A stretch of DNA of 64,000 nt from Flexivirga oryzae. GTDB lineage: Bacteria; Actinomycetota; Actinomycetes; Actinomycetales; Dermatophilaceae. A program made the translations under genes and the position numbers. The first letter of the stretch is position 1, and each line of letters begins with the position of its first letter. Shown in pieces: positions 16,709 to 25,866 of this stretch. A model generated the notes under the pieces. The model saw only the letters and a list, made by a program, of their open reading frames with translations, was not told the origin of the DNA and did no database searches. Where the stretch lies: contig NZ_JACHVQ010000001.1 of the NCBI RefSeq assembly GCF_014190805.1, positions 434,001 through 498,000 on the forward strand. Direction: 5' to 3'.

Positions 16709-19402
16709 TCAGTGGTCGACCACTGAGGTCCCACCGAGCAGCTCGGCGAGCTCACGGCGATGTGCCACACCGAGTTTGGCGAAGACCTGGTAGAGGTGGG
16801 ACTCCACGGTGCGCACGGACAGCGTCAGCTGGTTCGCGATGTCGGCGTTGCTCAGTCCACGGGCGGCGAGCCCGGCGACCTCGCTCTCGCGACGACTCAG
16901 CTGCGGCAGCTCGGCCCCCGGTGCCACGGAGGGCAGGTGTGCCCCGTCGCAGCGGGCCAGCAGCAGTCCTTCGCGGGTCAGCTCCTGCCGGGCCAGGGTG
17001 TTGTGACCCTTGTCCCGATGCGCCGCCGCCGCATCGGACGCGGCACGCGCAGCCAGCGGCGTCAGGCCCTGCGCCGCGAACGTTCGGCTCACCGCGGAGA
17101 GTCGGTCCGGGTCACGGCTCAGCAGGCCCTCGACATGTTCGAGCAGCAGTGTCGGAAAAGGGGATTCGACCGCGGTGAGGGGCGCCAACTCGTCTCGTAC
17201 GCGACGCAGCGGAGCGCCGAGACAGGCCGCCGAGTGCAGCACTTTCGCCCGGTCCACGGGCAACTCGCCGAGCGAGTCGGCGCCGTCCAGGAGGCTTCGG
17301 GAGGCCCCGGTGCTGTCGCCGGCGGCAGCCGTCAACTCGGCGTGCGCGAGCAGGTGGTCGGCCAGCATGCGGGAGGAGAGACGACCCCGCTGCAGGTGGT
17401 CGGCCCGGTCGAGGGCCAGCCGGGCCGCATCCAACTCGCCCAGCACGATGTGCGCACGCGCGAGCATCGTCGAGGCCCACGCACCCGCGTGGCCGCTGTC
17501 GCGTACGGCGAAACCGGCGACCGCGTCGAGGAGCGCGCGGCGGGCCGCGACGAACCTGCCCCGCGGCAGCTGCGTTCCGCCGACGACCAGAGCCACCAGT
17601 GCCCGCACGTGCGGGTCGGGCTCCTGGGCCATCGCGGCGCTGATCGGCTCCACGACCGTAATGGCGCGATCGGCCCACCCTTCGAGGGTGAGGCACATGC
17701 ACTCCTGCAGGATCGACGTCGCGGCGGCGCGGCGGGCGTCCGGACCTCCGCTCGCCGCCAGCTCCCGCAACCTTCGGTGGGTGCCGCGGGACGTGGTGGT
17801 ACGCCCCTGCCGGGCCAGGACCTCGCCGACGATCTCGGCCGCGTGCAGTGCGACCAACGGCGTCACGGAGGCGTCGTTGAGGATCGGATCCACCAACTCG
17901 AGCACGTCCGCGAGCCGTCCCTCGTCGAGCAACACCTCGGCGCGGTACGACGCGGCGAGATGCTGCGCGACGGCGCGGTGCTCCGCAGGGGCCGCGTCAT
18001 GTGCCGCCACGAAGCGGTCGAGCATCGCCAAGGTCTCGTCCCTCCGGCGCAGGCCCATGTAGAGCGCCTGATGGCGGCGATCGACGTAACGCTGATGCAG
18101 CTCGATGTCGTGGTGGGCGAGGATCCGCTCCTCGGCGTCCGCCAGCGCGCCCTCCGCCTCGGCGAAACGGTTGCGACTGTTGCAGGCGTTCGCCAGCGCG
18201 ACCGACGCGCGCGGCGGTCCACCGCGTTCGACGGCGGCTCGCGCGAGTTGCTCGCCCAGGGCCGTGTCGAAGGACGCGTTCGCGAGAACGGCCGCCTCGG
18301 TCAGCAGCCCCGGGTCGGGCTCCGCGCCCACTTCGAGGCGCCACCTGGCGATCCGGACGACGTCGAGCGGTGCGGTGGACGGCCGGTCCGCCAACGCGTC
18401 CACCAGCTGTCGCACGAGACGGCGCCGCTCGCCGCGCCGCAGACCGGCGAGGACGACGTCGCCGTACAAGGGGTGGTCCAACCGCCAGTCCCCGGCATCG
18501 TCGAGCCGTGCCAGCCCCGTTCCCTCGAGCCGAGCCAGCGGTTCGGTGCCGAGCAGGTCCTCGGCGACCTCGCTGCGCAGCGGTTCACCGAGCGCCAACA
18601 GCGCGAGCGATGCCCGGTCGTCGGCAGCCAGGTGGCCGATGCGCTCGCCGACCGCGTCGACCAGCCGCGGTGCCAGGACGACGGAACCGTCCCAGCGCCA
18701 TACCCCGTCGGCGCAACTCAGCGAGCCCGCCGCGACCGCGGCCCGCACCAGCTCCCGCGCGAACAACGCGTTGCCCTGGCTCTGCCGAGCCAACGCCGCC
18801 CGGGTCGACGCGGACACCTCACCGCCGAGCCCGGCCTCGATGAGCCGACCGATCTCGGCGGACGAGAACGGTTGCAGATCAACCCGGATCGCGATCTCGT
18901 CCTTCCACAGCGTGGTGACCGGATCCGGTGTGACCTCACCCCGCCGCACCCCCAGCAGCAGGCGGGCCGCGCCGGAGAGAGCCAGGTGCAACAGCAGGGC
19001 GGCGCTGCCGGCGTCGAGCTGGTGCGCATCGTCCACGACCAGCAACGGCACGGCCGATCCCGCGGGGTGGATCGCCTCGACGACCGCGGAGTACCAGGCG
19101 GTGAGGCTGTCGTGAGCGGCGGCAGAGCCGCTCACGACGGGTGCCAGAGCGCCGTACGGCGTCGCACGGGTCGCCTTGGTGGCGATGGTGAGGAGCACCG
19201 GGATGTCTTGTCGCCGAGCGACATCCGCCACTTCGCGCAGCATGCGCGACTTGCCCACGCCGGGCTGCCCGAACACGACCGCAGCCGGTGCGCCCGATTC
19301 GCCGCCTGCGAGGACATGACCGCACAACAGGCCGAGCTCCTCGGTCCGTGCGAGGAACGGCCAGTCGGCGAGTTCAACCCCTGGAACTCCCATGACCTTC
19401 AT
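16709..19402 (-). CDS. LuxR-family large ATP-binding regulator (LAL type)
   Basis: An 897-residue regulator. An N-terminal AAA-like NTPase carries Walker A (VVFGQPGVGKSRM) and Walker B (PLLVVDDAHQLD). A long helical, TPR-like middle follows, and a C-terminal LuxR helix-turn-helix (LSRRESEVAGLAARGLSNAD) lies in the last 65 residues. This is the MalT/LAL layout, in which inducer and ATP binding trigger multimer formation and transcription activation. ATG 19402 is chosen (MKVMGVPGVEL); ATG 19393 is an alternative, and neither has a clear ribosome site. Targets are not evident; flanking genes are the small HTH protein and a VapBC pair. Confidence 0.9.
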   Translation of the reverse strand: MKVMGVPGVELADWPFLARTEELGLLCGHVLAGGESGAPAAVVFGQPGVGKSRMLREVADVARRQDIPVLLTIATKATRATPYGALAPVVSGSAAAHDSLTAWYSAVVEAIHPAGSAVPLLVVDDAHQLDAGSAALLLHLALSGAARLLLGVRRGEVTPDPVTTLWKDEIAIRVDLQPFSSAEIGRLIEAGLGGEVSASTRAALARQSQGNALFARELVRAAVAAGSLSCADGVWRWDGSVVLAPRLVDAVGERIGHLAADDRASLALLALGEPLRSEVAEDLLGTEPLARLEGTGLARLDDAGDWRLDHPLYGDVVLAGLRRGERRRLVRQLVDALADRPSTAPLDVVRIARWRLEVGAEPDPGLLTEAAVLANASFDTALGEQLARAAVERGGPPRASVALANACNSRNRFAEAEGALADAEERILAHHDIELHQRYVDRRHQALYMGLRRRDETLAMLDRFVAAHDAAPAEHRAVAQHLAASYRAEVLLDEGRLADVLELVDPILNDASVTPLVALHAAEIVGEVLARQGRTTTSRGTHRRLRELAASGGPDARRAAATSILQECMCLTLEGWADRAITVVEPISAAMAQEPDPHVRALVALVVGGTQLPRGRFVAARRALLDAVAGFAVRDSGHAGAWASTMLARAHIVLGELDAARLALDRADHLQRGRLSSRMLADHLLAHAELTAAAGDSTGASRSLLDGADSLGELPVDRAKVLHSAACLGAPLRRVRDELAPLTAVESPFPTLLLEHVEGLLSRDPDRLSAVSRTFAAQGLTPLAARAASDAAAAHRDKGHNTLARQELTREGLLLARCDGAHLPSVAPGAELPQLSRRESEVAGLAARGLSNADIANQLTLSVRTVESHLYQVFAKLGVAHRRELAELLGGTSVVDH

Positions 19403-19504
19403 TCTGTCGCGCGACACCGCCGTGCGAAGGCGATTACGCAGAGCCGGGCAGCGGTGCGGCACTGAATCGACGCGGAGAGCAACACGGAGCTGGCCACCTG
19501 CCGG

Positions 19505-19924
19505 TCATCCGGACCAGACGGTCACCCAGTGCTGGTCGTCGGGCACGAGAGAGGCCCGGAATGCGGCATCAAAGGTGGCCAGCGTCGTGTTGTTCGCCGC
19601 GGCGAGGTTCACGAGTTGGAGGTCGGTCACCTGGCGACGTCCCATCAGCACACGTGTGTCGACCAGCGGTTCGGCGAGCGAGACGTCGTCCGCAATGAAA
19701 TGCCAACCGGGGACAGAACGCATGGCGCTCAGTTGCCCGAGCGCCTCGGTGCCGCTCACCTTCCGCCCGACGACCGGCTCGGTCAGCAGCAGCCGCAGCA
19801 GACCCGCCTCGGTGACCGGTGAGGTGCTCCACGTGTCGAGCTCGGCGAATCGCTCATGGGCGATCCGATGGTGGACATGCTGATCCCAGGTCAGGGCGAG
19901 CAGCACGTTGACGTCAAGAAGCAC
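19505..19924 (-). CDS. vapC: PIN-domain toxin (VapC family)
   Basis: A 139-residue PIN-domain ribonuclease. The metal-binding acids are Asp4 (MLLDVN), Glu in VTEAGLLRLL, and Asp residues in VTDLQLVNLA and TFDAAFR. VapC toxins cut specific RNAs such as tRNA and are blocked by their VapB partner. The GTG start at 19924 lies inside the end of vapB, an 11-base overlap that couples toxin to antitoxin synthesis. No ribosome site of its own is needed. Confidence 0.9.
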   Translation of the reverse strand: MLLDVNVLLALTWDQHVHHRIAHERFAELDTWSTSPVTEAGLLRLLLTEPVVGRKVSGTEALGQLSAMRSVPGWHFIADDVSLAEPLVDTRVLMGRRQVTDLQLVNLAAANNTTLATFDAAFRASLVPDDQHWVTVWSG

Positions 19925-20159
19925 TGTCCGACTCGGACTCGTCGTCGCGATGAGCGGCGACCAGCTCATCGGTCACCGCGTGCCCGGTCACCCCGGCCAG
20001 CACCGGGAAACCCGAGGCGGTCGACTGTCGGGTGCGTGGTGCCGTGATGCCGGCGAGGGCCAGCTCCGACACGGCCTTGCCGAGCGAGGTGTTGTCGGCG
20101 CGTGCCTTCGCCCGGGCAGCACTGAGCACCGCCTCGTCGAGATCAAGGGTCGTGCGCAT
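19914..20159 (-). CDS. vapB: Ribbon-helix-helix antitoxin (VapB family)
   Basis: An 81-residue antitoxin with an N-terminal ribbon-helix-helix (MRTTLDLDEAVLSAARAKAR, then TSLGKAVSELALAG) and a disordered acidic tail that would wrap the toxin. TATGAT lies 6 bases before the ATG and there is no ribosome site, so the mRNA is probably leaderless. The promoter is covered by GCATC repeats at 20163-20191, the expected place for autorepression by the VapBC complex. Confidence 0.88.
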   Translation of the reverse strand: MRTTLDLDEAVLSAARAKARADNTSLGKAVSELALAGITAPRTRQSTASGFPVLAGVTGHAVTDELVAAHRDDESESDSAS

Positions 20160-20191
20160 GAGCGCATCATAGCATCAATGCATCGTGATGC
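20160..20191 (-). promoter_or_regulatory. vapBC promoter and palindromic operator
   Basis: Reading on the minus strand, TATGAT (20171-20166) lies 6 bases before the vapB ATG. Around it are a perfect palindrome GCATCGTGATGC (20180-20191) and further GCATC repeats at 20163 and 20172. This layout suits cooperative binding of ribbon-helix-helix dimers over the promoter. Confidence 0.6.
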
Positions 20192-20228
20192 TCCGGACGG
20201 GCAATCGAGTTGGTAGCGGGGGGAGCGG

Positions 20229-20469
20229 GCCAATAGACTGTGGACAACAGCGTTCGAGCCGTCATCAGCGGCGAGCTTCCGGAAGAACAGCGCTTCGGTG
20301 CCCAGTAGAACCGGACGGGACGAGCCCGTCACAGCTCATGCACGAGCGGTTGTATGCCGAGAAGCGTCTCGTCATACAGCAAGCGAGGTGGTACCGCGGT
20401 GCGGCCCGGCAGAGACGGGCAGCGTCGTCCTCGACAGGACGAAACGACCGTAAGAGAGACGCACCGCGC
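20229..20469 (+). promoter_or_regulatory. Translational T-box riboswitch of ileS
   Basis: The T-box sequence AGGTGGTACCGCGG is exact at 20386-20399. Upstream is a Stem I-like region with ATC, an isoleucine codon, in a loop (GCCGTCATCAGCGGC near 20257-20271). The downstream bases GCACCGCG (20461-20468), which touch the ileS ATG, are perfectly complementary to CGCGGTGC (20395-20402) of the T-box. Pairing would block initiation, and uncharged tRNA-Ile should relieve it. Translational ileS T-boxes of this kind are established in actinobacteria. Confidence 0.9.
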
Positions 20470-23400
20470 ATGACCTACCCGAAGGTCGACCTGACCGCCG
20501 CCGAACCACACGGAGTCGCACCCTCCGCGGACTTTCCCGCCATCGAGAAGGCGGTGCTGAAGTACTGGGACGCCGACGACACCTTCCGTGCGTCCGTCGA
20601 GCAGCGGGACCCGGGCACCAACGGCGACAACGAGTTCGTCTTCTACGACGGTCCGCCGTTCGCCAACGGCCTGCCGCACTACGGCCACCTGCTCACCGGC
20701 TACGTGAAGGACCTCATCCCGCGCTACGAGACGATGCGCGGTCACCGCGTCGAGCGCCGCTTCGGCTGGGACACCCACGGGCTGCCCGCCGAGCTCGAGG
20801 CGATGAAGCAGCTCGGGCTGAAGACCAAGGACGAGATCCTCGAGATGGGGGTCGACAAGTTCAACGCGGCGGCCCGCGCGTCGGTGCTGCGGTACACCGA
20901 CGACTGGCGTGACTACGTCGAGCGGATGGGGCGCTGGGTCGACTTCGACAACGACTACAAGACGCTCAACCCCGACTTCATGGAGTCGGTGATCTGGGTC
21001 TTCAAACAGCTCTACGACAAGGGACTGATCTACGAGGGCTTCCGGGTGCTGCCCTACTGCTGGAACGACGAGACGCCGCTGTCCAACCACGAGCTGCGGA
21101 TGGACGAGGACGTCTACCAGATGCGGCAGGACCCTGCCGTGACCGTCGGATTCCGTTGCACGAGCAGCAAACTCGACGTCCTGAAGGATGCCTACCTCCT
21201 CACCTGGACGACGACGCCGTGGACCCTCCCGTCCAACCTCGCGGTGATGGTCGGCCCGGACATCGACTACGTCGTGGTCGAGACCGACGTGCCGACCGGC
21301 ACCCCCCAGCGCTACGTGCTGGCGCACGCGCGGCTGGCGGCATACGCCAAGGACCTGTTCGGTGACGCCAAGGCGGACCCCGAGCCGTATGTCGTCGCGC
21401 GGCTGACCGGCAGCGACCTGCTGGAGTCGGTGTACGCACCGCCGTTCACCTACTTCGCGGGCCACGACAAGGCGTTCCGCGTGGTGCCGGCCGACTTCGT
21501 GACGACCACGGACGGCACCGGCCTGGTGCACAGCGCCGGGGCGTTCGGTGAGGACGACATGATCGTCACCGAGCGCGAGGGGATCGCGCCGGTGATGCCG
21601 GTCGGGCCCGACGGTCGCTTCACCGCGCCCGTGGGCGAGTACGAAGGCATGCTCGTCTTCGACGCCAACCCGCACATCATCGACGACCTCAAAGCGGCGA
21701 CCCGCGCGTTCTCCGCGGGTCTCGATATGGGCTCGGCTAGCGCCTCGCCCTACTCGACCAGCGCGGAGGGAACCTCGGCCGGCGCAGGCGGCTCTGTCAC
21801 GCCTGGGACGGTGCTGCTGCGCCGCGAGACCTACGAGCACTCCTACCCGCACTGCTGGCGCTGCCGGAACCCGTTGATCTACAAGGGTGTCAGCTCCTGG
21901 TTCGTCAGCGTGACGAAGTTCAAGGACCGCATGCTCGCGCACAACCAGGAGATCAACTGGGTGCCCGGCAACGTCAAGGACGGTCAGTTCGGCAAGTGGC
22001 TGGCCAATGCCCGCGACTGGTCGATCACGCGCAACCGTTTCTGGGGCAGCCCGGTGCCGGTGTGGAAGTCGGACGACCCGGCACACCCGCGCATCGACGT
22101 CTACGGATCCTTCGAGGAACTGGAGCGCGACTTCGGTGTCGAGGTCGACGACCTGCACCGGCCGGGCATCGATACGTTGACCCGGCCCAACCCCGACGAT
22201 CCGACGGGGAAGTCCACCATGCGCCGCGTCGAGGACGTGCTGGACGTGTGGTTCGACTCCGGTTCGATGCCGTACGGGCAGGTGCACTACCCGTTCGAGA
22301 ACGCCGACTGGTTCGAGCACCACTATCCGGCGGACTTCATCGTCGAATACATCGGCCAGACCCGCGGCTGGTTCTACACGCTGCACATCCTGGCCACGGC
22401 GCTCTTCGACCGCCCAGCGTTCAAGAACGTCATCTGCCACGGCATCGTGCTCGGCAGCGACGGGCAGAAGATGTCCAAGTCGCTGGGCAACTACCCGGAC
22501 GTGTCGGAGGTGTTCGACCGGGACGGCGCCGACGCCATGCGCTGGTTCCTGATGAGCAGCCCGATCCTGCGCGGCGGCAACCTCATCGTCACCGAGCAGG
22601 GCATCCGCGACGGTGTGCGGCAGGTGCTGCTGCCGTTGTGGAGCAGCTGGTACTTCTTCAGCCTTTACGCGAATGCCGCTGAGGCGACGATTCGTTCCTC
22701 ATCGTCGGCTCAGCCTGAATCGGACAACGACCATGCAGAAGGGCATTGGCGCACCGACTCGCCCAATGTCATGGACCGCTACGTGCTGGCCAAGACCCGC
22801 GACCTGGTCGAGTCCGTGCGGATGGACCTGGACGAGTTCAACGTCGCCGGCGCGTGCGACGCGGTGCAGGGCTTCCTCGACGTGCTCACCAACTGGTACA
22901 TCCGCCGGTCTCGCGAGCGCTTCTGGTCACAGGACGGTGTCGACGCCGACGCACAGGCAGCGTTCGACACGCTCTACACGGTGCTGGAGACGGTCTGCCG
23001 GGTGGCGGCGCCGTTGCTGCCCTTCGTCTCCGAGCAGGTATGGCGGGGGCTGACCGGTGGCCGCTCGGTCCACCTGACCGACTGGCCCGACGCGACCGAC
23101 CTGCCTGCCGACGAGCGACTCGTCGACGCGATGGACCGTGCCCGGACGGTGTGCTCGACGACCCTGTCGGTGCGCAAGGCCCAGCAGTTGCGGGTGCGCC
23201 TGCCGCTGGCGAAGCTGACGGTCGTCGTGGACGACGCGGCGGCCCTCGGCGACTTCGCCGCGCTGATCTCCGACGAGGTCAACGTGCGCGACGTGGAGTT
23301 GGTGGATCTGGCGCACGCGAGCGAGGCCGACTTCGGCATACAACAGAAACTCACCGTCAACGCGCGGGCCGCCGGTCCGCGCCTCGGCAAGGACGTGCAG

Positions 23401-23892
23401 CGCGCCATCAAGGGCAGCAAGTCCGGGGACTGGTCGGTGGGCGCCGACGGCACCGTCACCAGCGGCGGATTGGCTTTGCAGGAGGGCGAATTCACCCTCG
23501 AGTCGGTGGTGACCGGCCAGTCGCAGGAGCACCAGGTCCCGGCAATGTTGCCCGGTGGCGGGTTCATCGTGCTGGACACCGAGGTCACCGACGAACTGCG
23601 CGCCGAAGGCCTCGCCCGCGACATCATCCGCGCCGTGCAGCAGGCCCGTCGTGCGGCCGGCCTGGACGTCAGCGACCGGATCCGGCTCGGCGTCGCCGGC
23701 GACGACGAGGCATGGCAGGCCACCGTTGCCCACCAGGAGCTGATCATGCGTGAGACGCTTGCCGTGCAGTTCGGCTCGGCGGGTGCCGGGCACGAGCTGC
23801 CGGGTGCCACCGACGCCGACCTGGGCGGTGGCAAGCACGTGTCGATCTCGGTCGAGCGGGTGGAGCCGTCAGTTGAGGGGACCCCGAAGTGA
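20470..23892 (+). CDS. ileS: Isoleucine--tRNA ligase
   Basis: A 1,140-residue class I synthetase that charges tRNA-Ile and edits valine. HIGH appears as GLPHYGHLLTG near residue 78 and KMSKS as QKMSKSLGNYPD near 672. The sequence follows the eukaryotic-like (type 2) bacterial IleRS pattern, a group often less sensitive to mupirocin. Two stretches are longer than usual: an Ala/Ser/Gly-rich insert near residues 414-437 (LDMGSASASPYSTSAEG) and a polar insert near 737-760 whose DNA contains a 33-base hairpin. ATG 20470 follows the T-box leader. The stop overlaps the next gene (GTGA), so the GNAT gene is co-translated. Confidence 0.97.
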   Translation: MTYPKVDLTAAEPHGVAPSADFPAIEKAVLKYWDADDTFRASVEQRDPGTNGDNEFVFYDGPPFANGLPHYGHLLTGYVKDLIPRYETMRGHRVERRFGWDTHGLPAELEAMKQLGLKTKDEILEMGVDKFNAAARASVLRYTDDWRDYVERMGRWVDFDNDYKTLNPDFMESVIWVFKQLYDKGLIYEGFRVLPYCWNDETPLSNHELRMDEDVYQMRQDPAVTVGFRCTSSKLDVLKDAYLLTWTTTPWTLPSNLAVMVGPDIDYVVVETDVPTGTPQRYVLAHARLAAYAKDLFGDAKADPEPYVVARLTGSDLLESVYAPPFTYFAGHDKAFRVVPADFVTTTDGTGLVHSAGAFGEDDMIVTEREGIAPVMPVGPDGRFTAPVGEYEGMLVFDANPHIIDDLKAATRAFSAGLDMGSASASPYSTSAEGTSAGAGGSVTPGTVLLRRETYEHSYPHCWRCRNPLIYKGVSSWFVSVTKFKDRMLAHNQEINWVPGNVKDGQFGKWLANARDWSITRNRFWGSPVPVWKSDDPAHPRIDVYGSFEELERDFGVEVDDLHRPGIDTLTRPNPDDPTGKSTMRRVEDVLDVWFDSGSMPYGQVHYPFENADWFEHHYPADFIVEYIGQTRGWFYTLHILATALFDRPAFKNVICHGIVLGSDGQKMSKSLGNYPDVSEVFDRDGADAMRWFLMSSPILRGGNLIVTEQGIRDGVRQVLLPLWSSWYFFSLYANAAEATIRSSSSAQPESDNDHAEGHWRTDSPNVMDRYVLAKTRDLVESVRMDLDEFNVAGACDAVQGFLDVLTNWYIRRSRERFWSQDGVDADAQAAFDTLYTVLETVCRVAAPLLPFVSEQVWRGLTGGRSVHLTDWPDATDLPADERLVDAMDRARTVCSTTLSVRKAQQLRVRLPLAKLTVVVDDAAALGDFAALISDEVNVRDVELVDLAHASEADFGIQQKLTVNARAAGPRLGKDVQRAIKGSKSGDWSVGADGTVTSGGLALQEGEFTLESVVTGQSQEHQVPAMLPGGGFIVLDTEVTDELRAEGLARDIIRAVQQARRAAGLDVSDRIRLGVAGDDEAWQATVAHQELIMRETLAVQFGSAGAGHELPGATDADLGGGKHVSISVERVEPSVEGTPK
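22680..22712. repeat. In-frame hairpin element within ileS
   Basis: TGAGGCGACGAT, loop TCGTTCCTC, then ATCGTCGGCTCA: a 12-base stem with one mismatch. It encodes part of a polar insert (EATIRSSSSAQPE) between the catalytic and anticodon domains. The same nine-base loop occurs in hairpins at 27566-27603 and 40190-40235, with different arms. Confidence 0.7.
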
Positions 23893-24422
23893 AGATAGCC
23901 AGCGGAGTGCTGCTGCGTGCGGCGACCGGCGACGACCTGCAGGGGGTGATCGCCGTCGGGCAGCAGACCTGGCCGGTCACCTACGGGCCGATCGCCGGTG
24001 ACGATTACGTCGCGATGGGCCTGGCGAAGTGGTGGACCGCGGACGCGACCATCCCTGCCATCCGCGCCGGACGGGTCACGGTCGCCGAGTACGACGGTGA
24101 GATCGTCGGTATGACGTCCGTCGGCCCGCTCGACGGACACCTGGCGCTCTGGAAGCTCTACGTGCTGCCGGAGTTCCAGAGCTCCGGGGTGGGCGGCATG
24201 CTGATGCGCGCTGCGATCGCCAGGGCCAGGGCCGACGGGTATGACGAGATCGTGCTGTCCTACCTGGAAGGAAACGACAACGCCCGTGGCTTCTACGAGC
24301 ACTACGGGTTCACCGAGACCGGTCGCGAGAGCACCGGCGGCGGCGTGCCCGACTCGGTGTGGATCCACCTGCCTCTCAGCGAAGGCCACGGTGACGCAGT
24401 GTTGGATGAGTCGCATGGCTAG
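23889..24422 (+). CDS. GNAT N-acetyltransferase
   Basis: A 177-residue acetyltransferase with the GNAT core: the strand-4 region ALWKLYVLPEFQSSG, then the acetyl-CoA loop GVGGMLMRAAIARAR, and the C-terminal GNDNARGFYEHYGFTETGR. GTG 23889 overlaps the ileS stop, and its TAG overlaps the folC ATG region, placing it inside the ileS-folC operon. The substrate is unknown; position does not reveal it. Length is normal and no residue appears missing. Confidence 0.88.
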   Translation: MKIASGVLLRAATGDDLQGVIAVGQQTWPVTYGPIAGDDYVAMGLAKWWTADATIPAIRAGRVTVAEYDGEIVGMTSVGPLDGHLALWKLYVLPEFQSSGVGGMLMRAAIARARADGYDEIVLSYLEGNDNARGFYEHYGFTETGRESTGGGVPDSVWIHLPLSEGHGDAVLDESHG

Positions 24423-25866
24423 TCGGGGTCCCCGCGAAGTATCGGAGGAGCGAAGCGGGGGAGAACTTCGTGGGGTGACTAGTGGTCGACCCGACGCCGA
24501 GCAGCGGGAGGCGGCGCGCAACCTGGAGCTTCGCAAGCGGCTGCGCGAGGTCGAGGACGCGATCCTGGCGCGCACCCCGGAGTCCAGCCCTGAGCCGTCG
24601 CTGGAGCGGGTGCGCCGCATCATGGAGTTGCTCGGCGATCCCCAGCGCACCTTCCCCCTGGTGCACCTGACCGGGACCAACGGGAAGACCACGACCACTC
24701 GCGCGATCGAGCGCATCCTGCGCGAGACCGGCCTGTCCACCGGGCGTTTCACCTCACCGCACCTGCACAACGTGCGGGAGCGGATCGCGTTGAACGGCAA
24801 GGCGATCGACCCCGAGCGCTTCATCGCCACCTACGACGACGTGTTGCCCTACGTCGAGCTGATCGACAACGAGGCGCGCGAGGCGGGGGAGCCGACCACC
24901 ACCTACTTCGAGTTTCTCGTCGTGATGGCCTACGCGGCGTTCGCGGACGCACCGGTCGACGTCGCGATCGTCGAGGTCGGCCTCGGCGGCCGATGGGACG
25001 CCACCAACGTGGCCGACGGCGACGTCGCGGTCATCACCCCGATCTCGTTGGACCACACGCGGTTGCTCGGCTCGACCGTCGAGGAGATCACGCTGGAGAA
25101 GCGCGACATCATCAAAGCCGGCGCGATCACCGTCGTCGGCGAGCAGGACCCCGGCGTCGACCAGCTGATCGCCGAGCGCATCGCCGAGGTCGGGGGCGCG
25201 GTGAAACGCGAGACCATCGACTTCGAGGTGCTGGAACGCGACCAGGCGGTCGGCGGGCAGCAGCTCACCGTGCAGGGCCTCGCGGCGGTCTACCCCGATA
25301 TCTACCTCCCGCTCTTCGGCGAACACCAGGCGCACAACGTCGCGACCGCGATCGCTGCCGCGGAGGCGTTCCTCGGCGGCGGCGAGCGGGCGCTCGACAT
25401 CGACCTGCTCCGCTCGGCGCTGGCCGAGCTGGATTCACCGGGCCGGTTGGAGATCGTGCGGCGCTCACCCACGGTGCTGGTCGACGCGGCCCACAACGCC
25501 GCCGGCATCCGTGCCCTGCGTGACGCGATGAACGACTCCTTCACCTTCAGCCGCCTGGTCGGCGTGCTGGCGATCTTCGCCGACAAGGACGCCGAGGACA
25601 TGCTCTCGACCCTGGAGCCGGTGCTGGATCACGTGGTGGTCACCCGCAATTCGAACAAGCGCAGTATGGCCCCACAGGATCTCGGTGAGCTCGCGATCGA
25701 GATCTTCGGTGAGGACCGGGTCGACGTCGTGCCCGATCTGGCCGACGCCATCGATCGCGCCGCCGAGCTCGCCGACGAAGGCGGGGTCTCCGGCGGGGTG
25801 CTCGCCACCGGCTCGATCAGCACCGCAGCCGATGTGCGTGCCCTGCTCGGGGTGACCGACAGCTGA
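24415..25866 (+). CDS. folC: Folylpolyglutamate/dihydrofolate synthase
   Basis: A 483-residue Mur-ligase-like enzyme that adds glutamate to dihydropteroate and folates. The P-loop is LTGTNGKTTTTRAIE near residue 85, with SPHLHNVRERI and VGLGGRWDATN following in order, and VLVDAAHNAAGI in the C-terminal domain. ATG 24415 overlaps the GNAT stop. The first 20 residues (MASRGPREVSEERSGGELRG) are encoded by a palindromic repeat and are absent from the usual family start, so GTG 24475 may be the ancestral or alternative start. DUF4233 and, further on, ndk follow, a conserved actinobacterial order. Confidence 0.95.
   Translation: MASRGPREVSEERSGGELRGVTSGRPDAEQREAARNLELRKRLREVEDAILARTPESSPEPSLERVRRIMELLGDPQRTFPLVHLTGTNGKTTTTRAIERILRETGLSTGRFTSPHLHNVRERIALNGKAIDPERFIATYDDVLPYVELIDNEAREAGEPTTTYFEFLVVMAYAAFADAPVDVAIVEVGLGGRWDATNVADGDVAVITPISLDHTRLLGSTVEEITLEKRDIIKAGAITVVGEQDPGVDQLIAERIAEVGGAVKRETIDFEVLERDQAVGGQQLTVQGLAAVYPDIYLPLFGEHQAHNVATAIAAAEAFLGGGERALDIDLLRSALAELDSPGRLEIVRRSPTVLVDAAHNAAGIRALRDAMNDSFTFSRLVGVLAIFADKDAEDMLSTLEPVLDHVVVTRNSNKRSMAPQDLGELAIEIFGEDRVDVVPDLADAIDRAAELADEGGVSGGVLATGSISTAADVRALLGVTDS
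24430..24475. repeat. Palindromic element at the folC start
   Basis: Arms CCCCGCGAAGT (24430-24440) and ACTTCGTGGGG (24465-24475) pair. The 46-base unit matches the reverse complement of 40190-40235 except for its central dozen bases. It directly follows an ATG that overlaps the preceding stop codon and stays open in frame. Confidence 0.85.
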
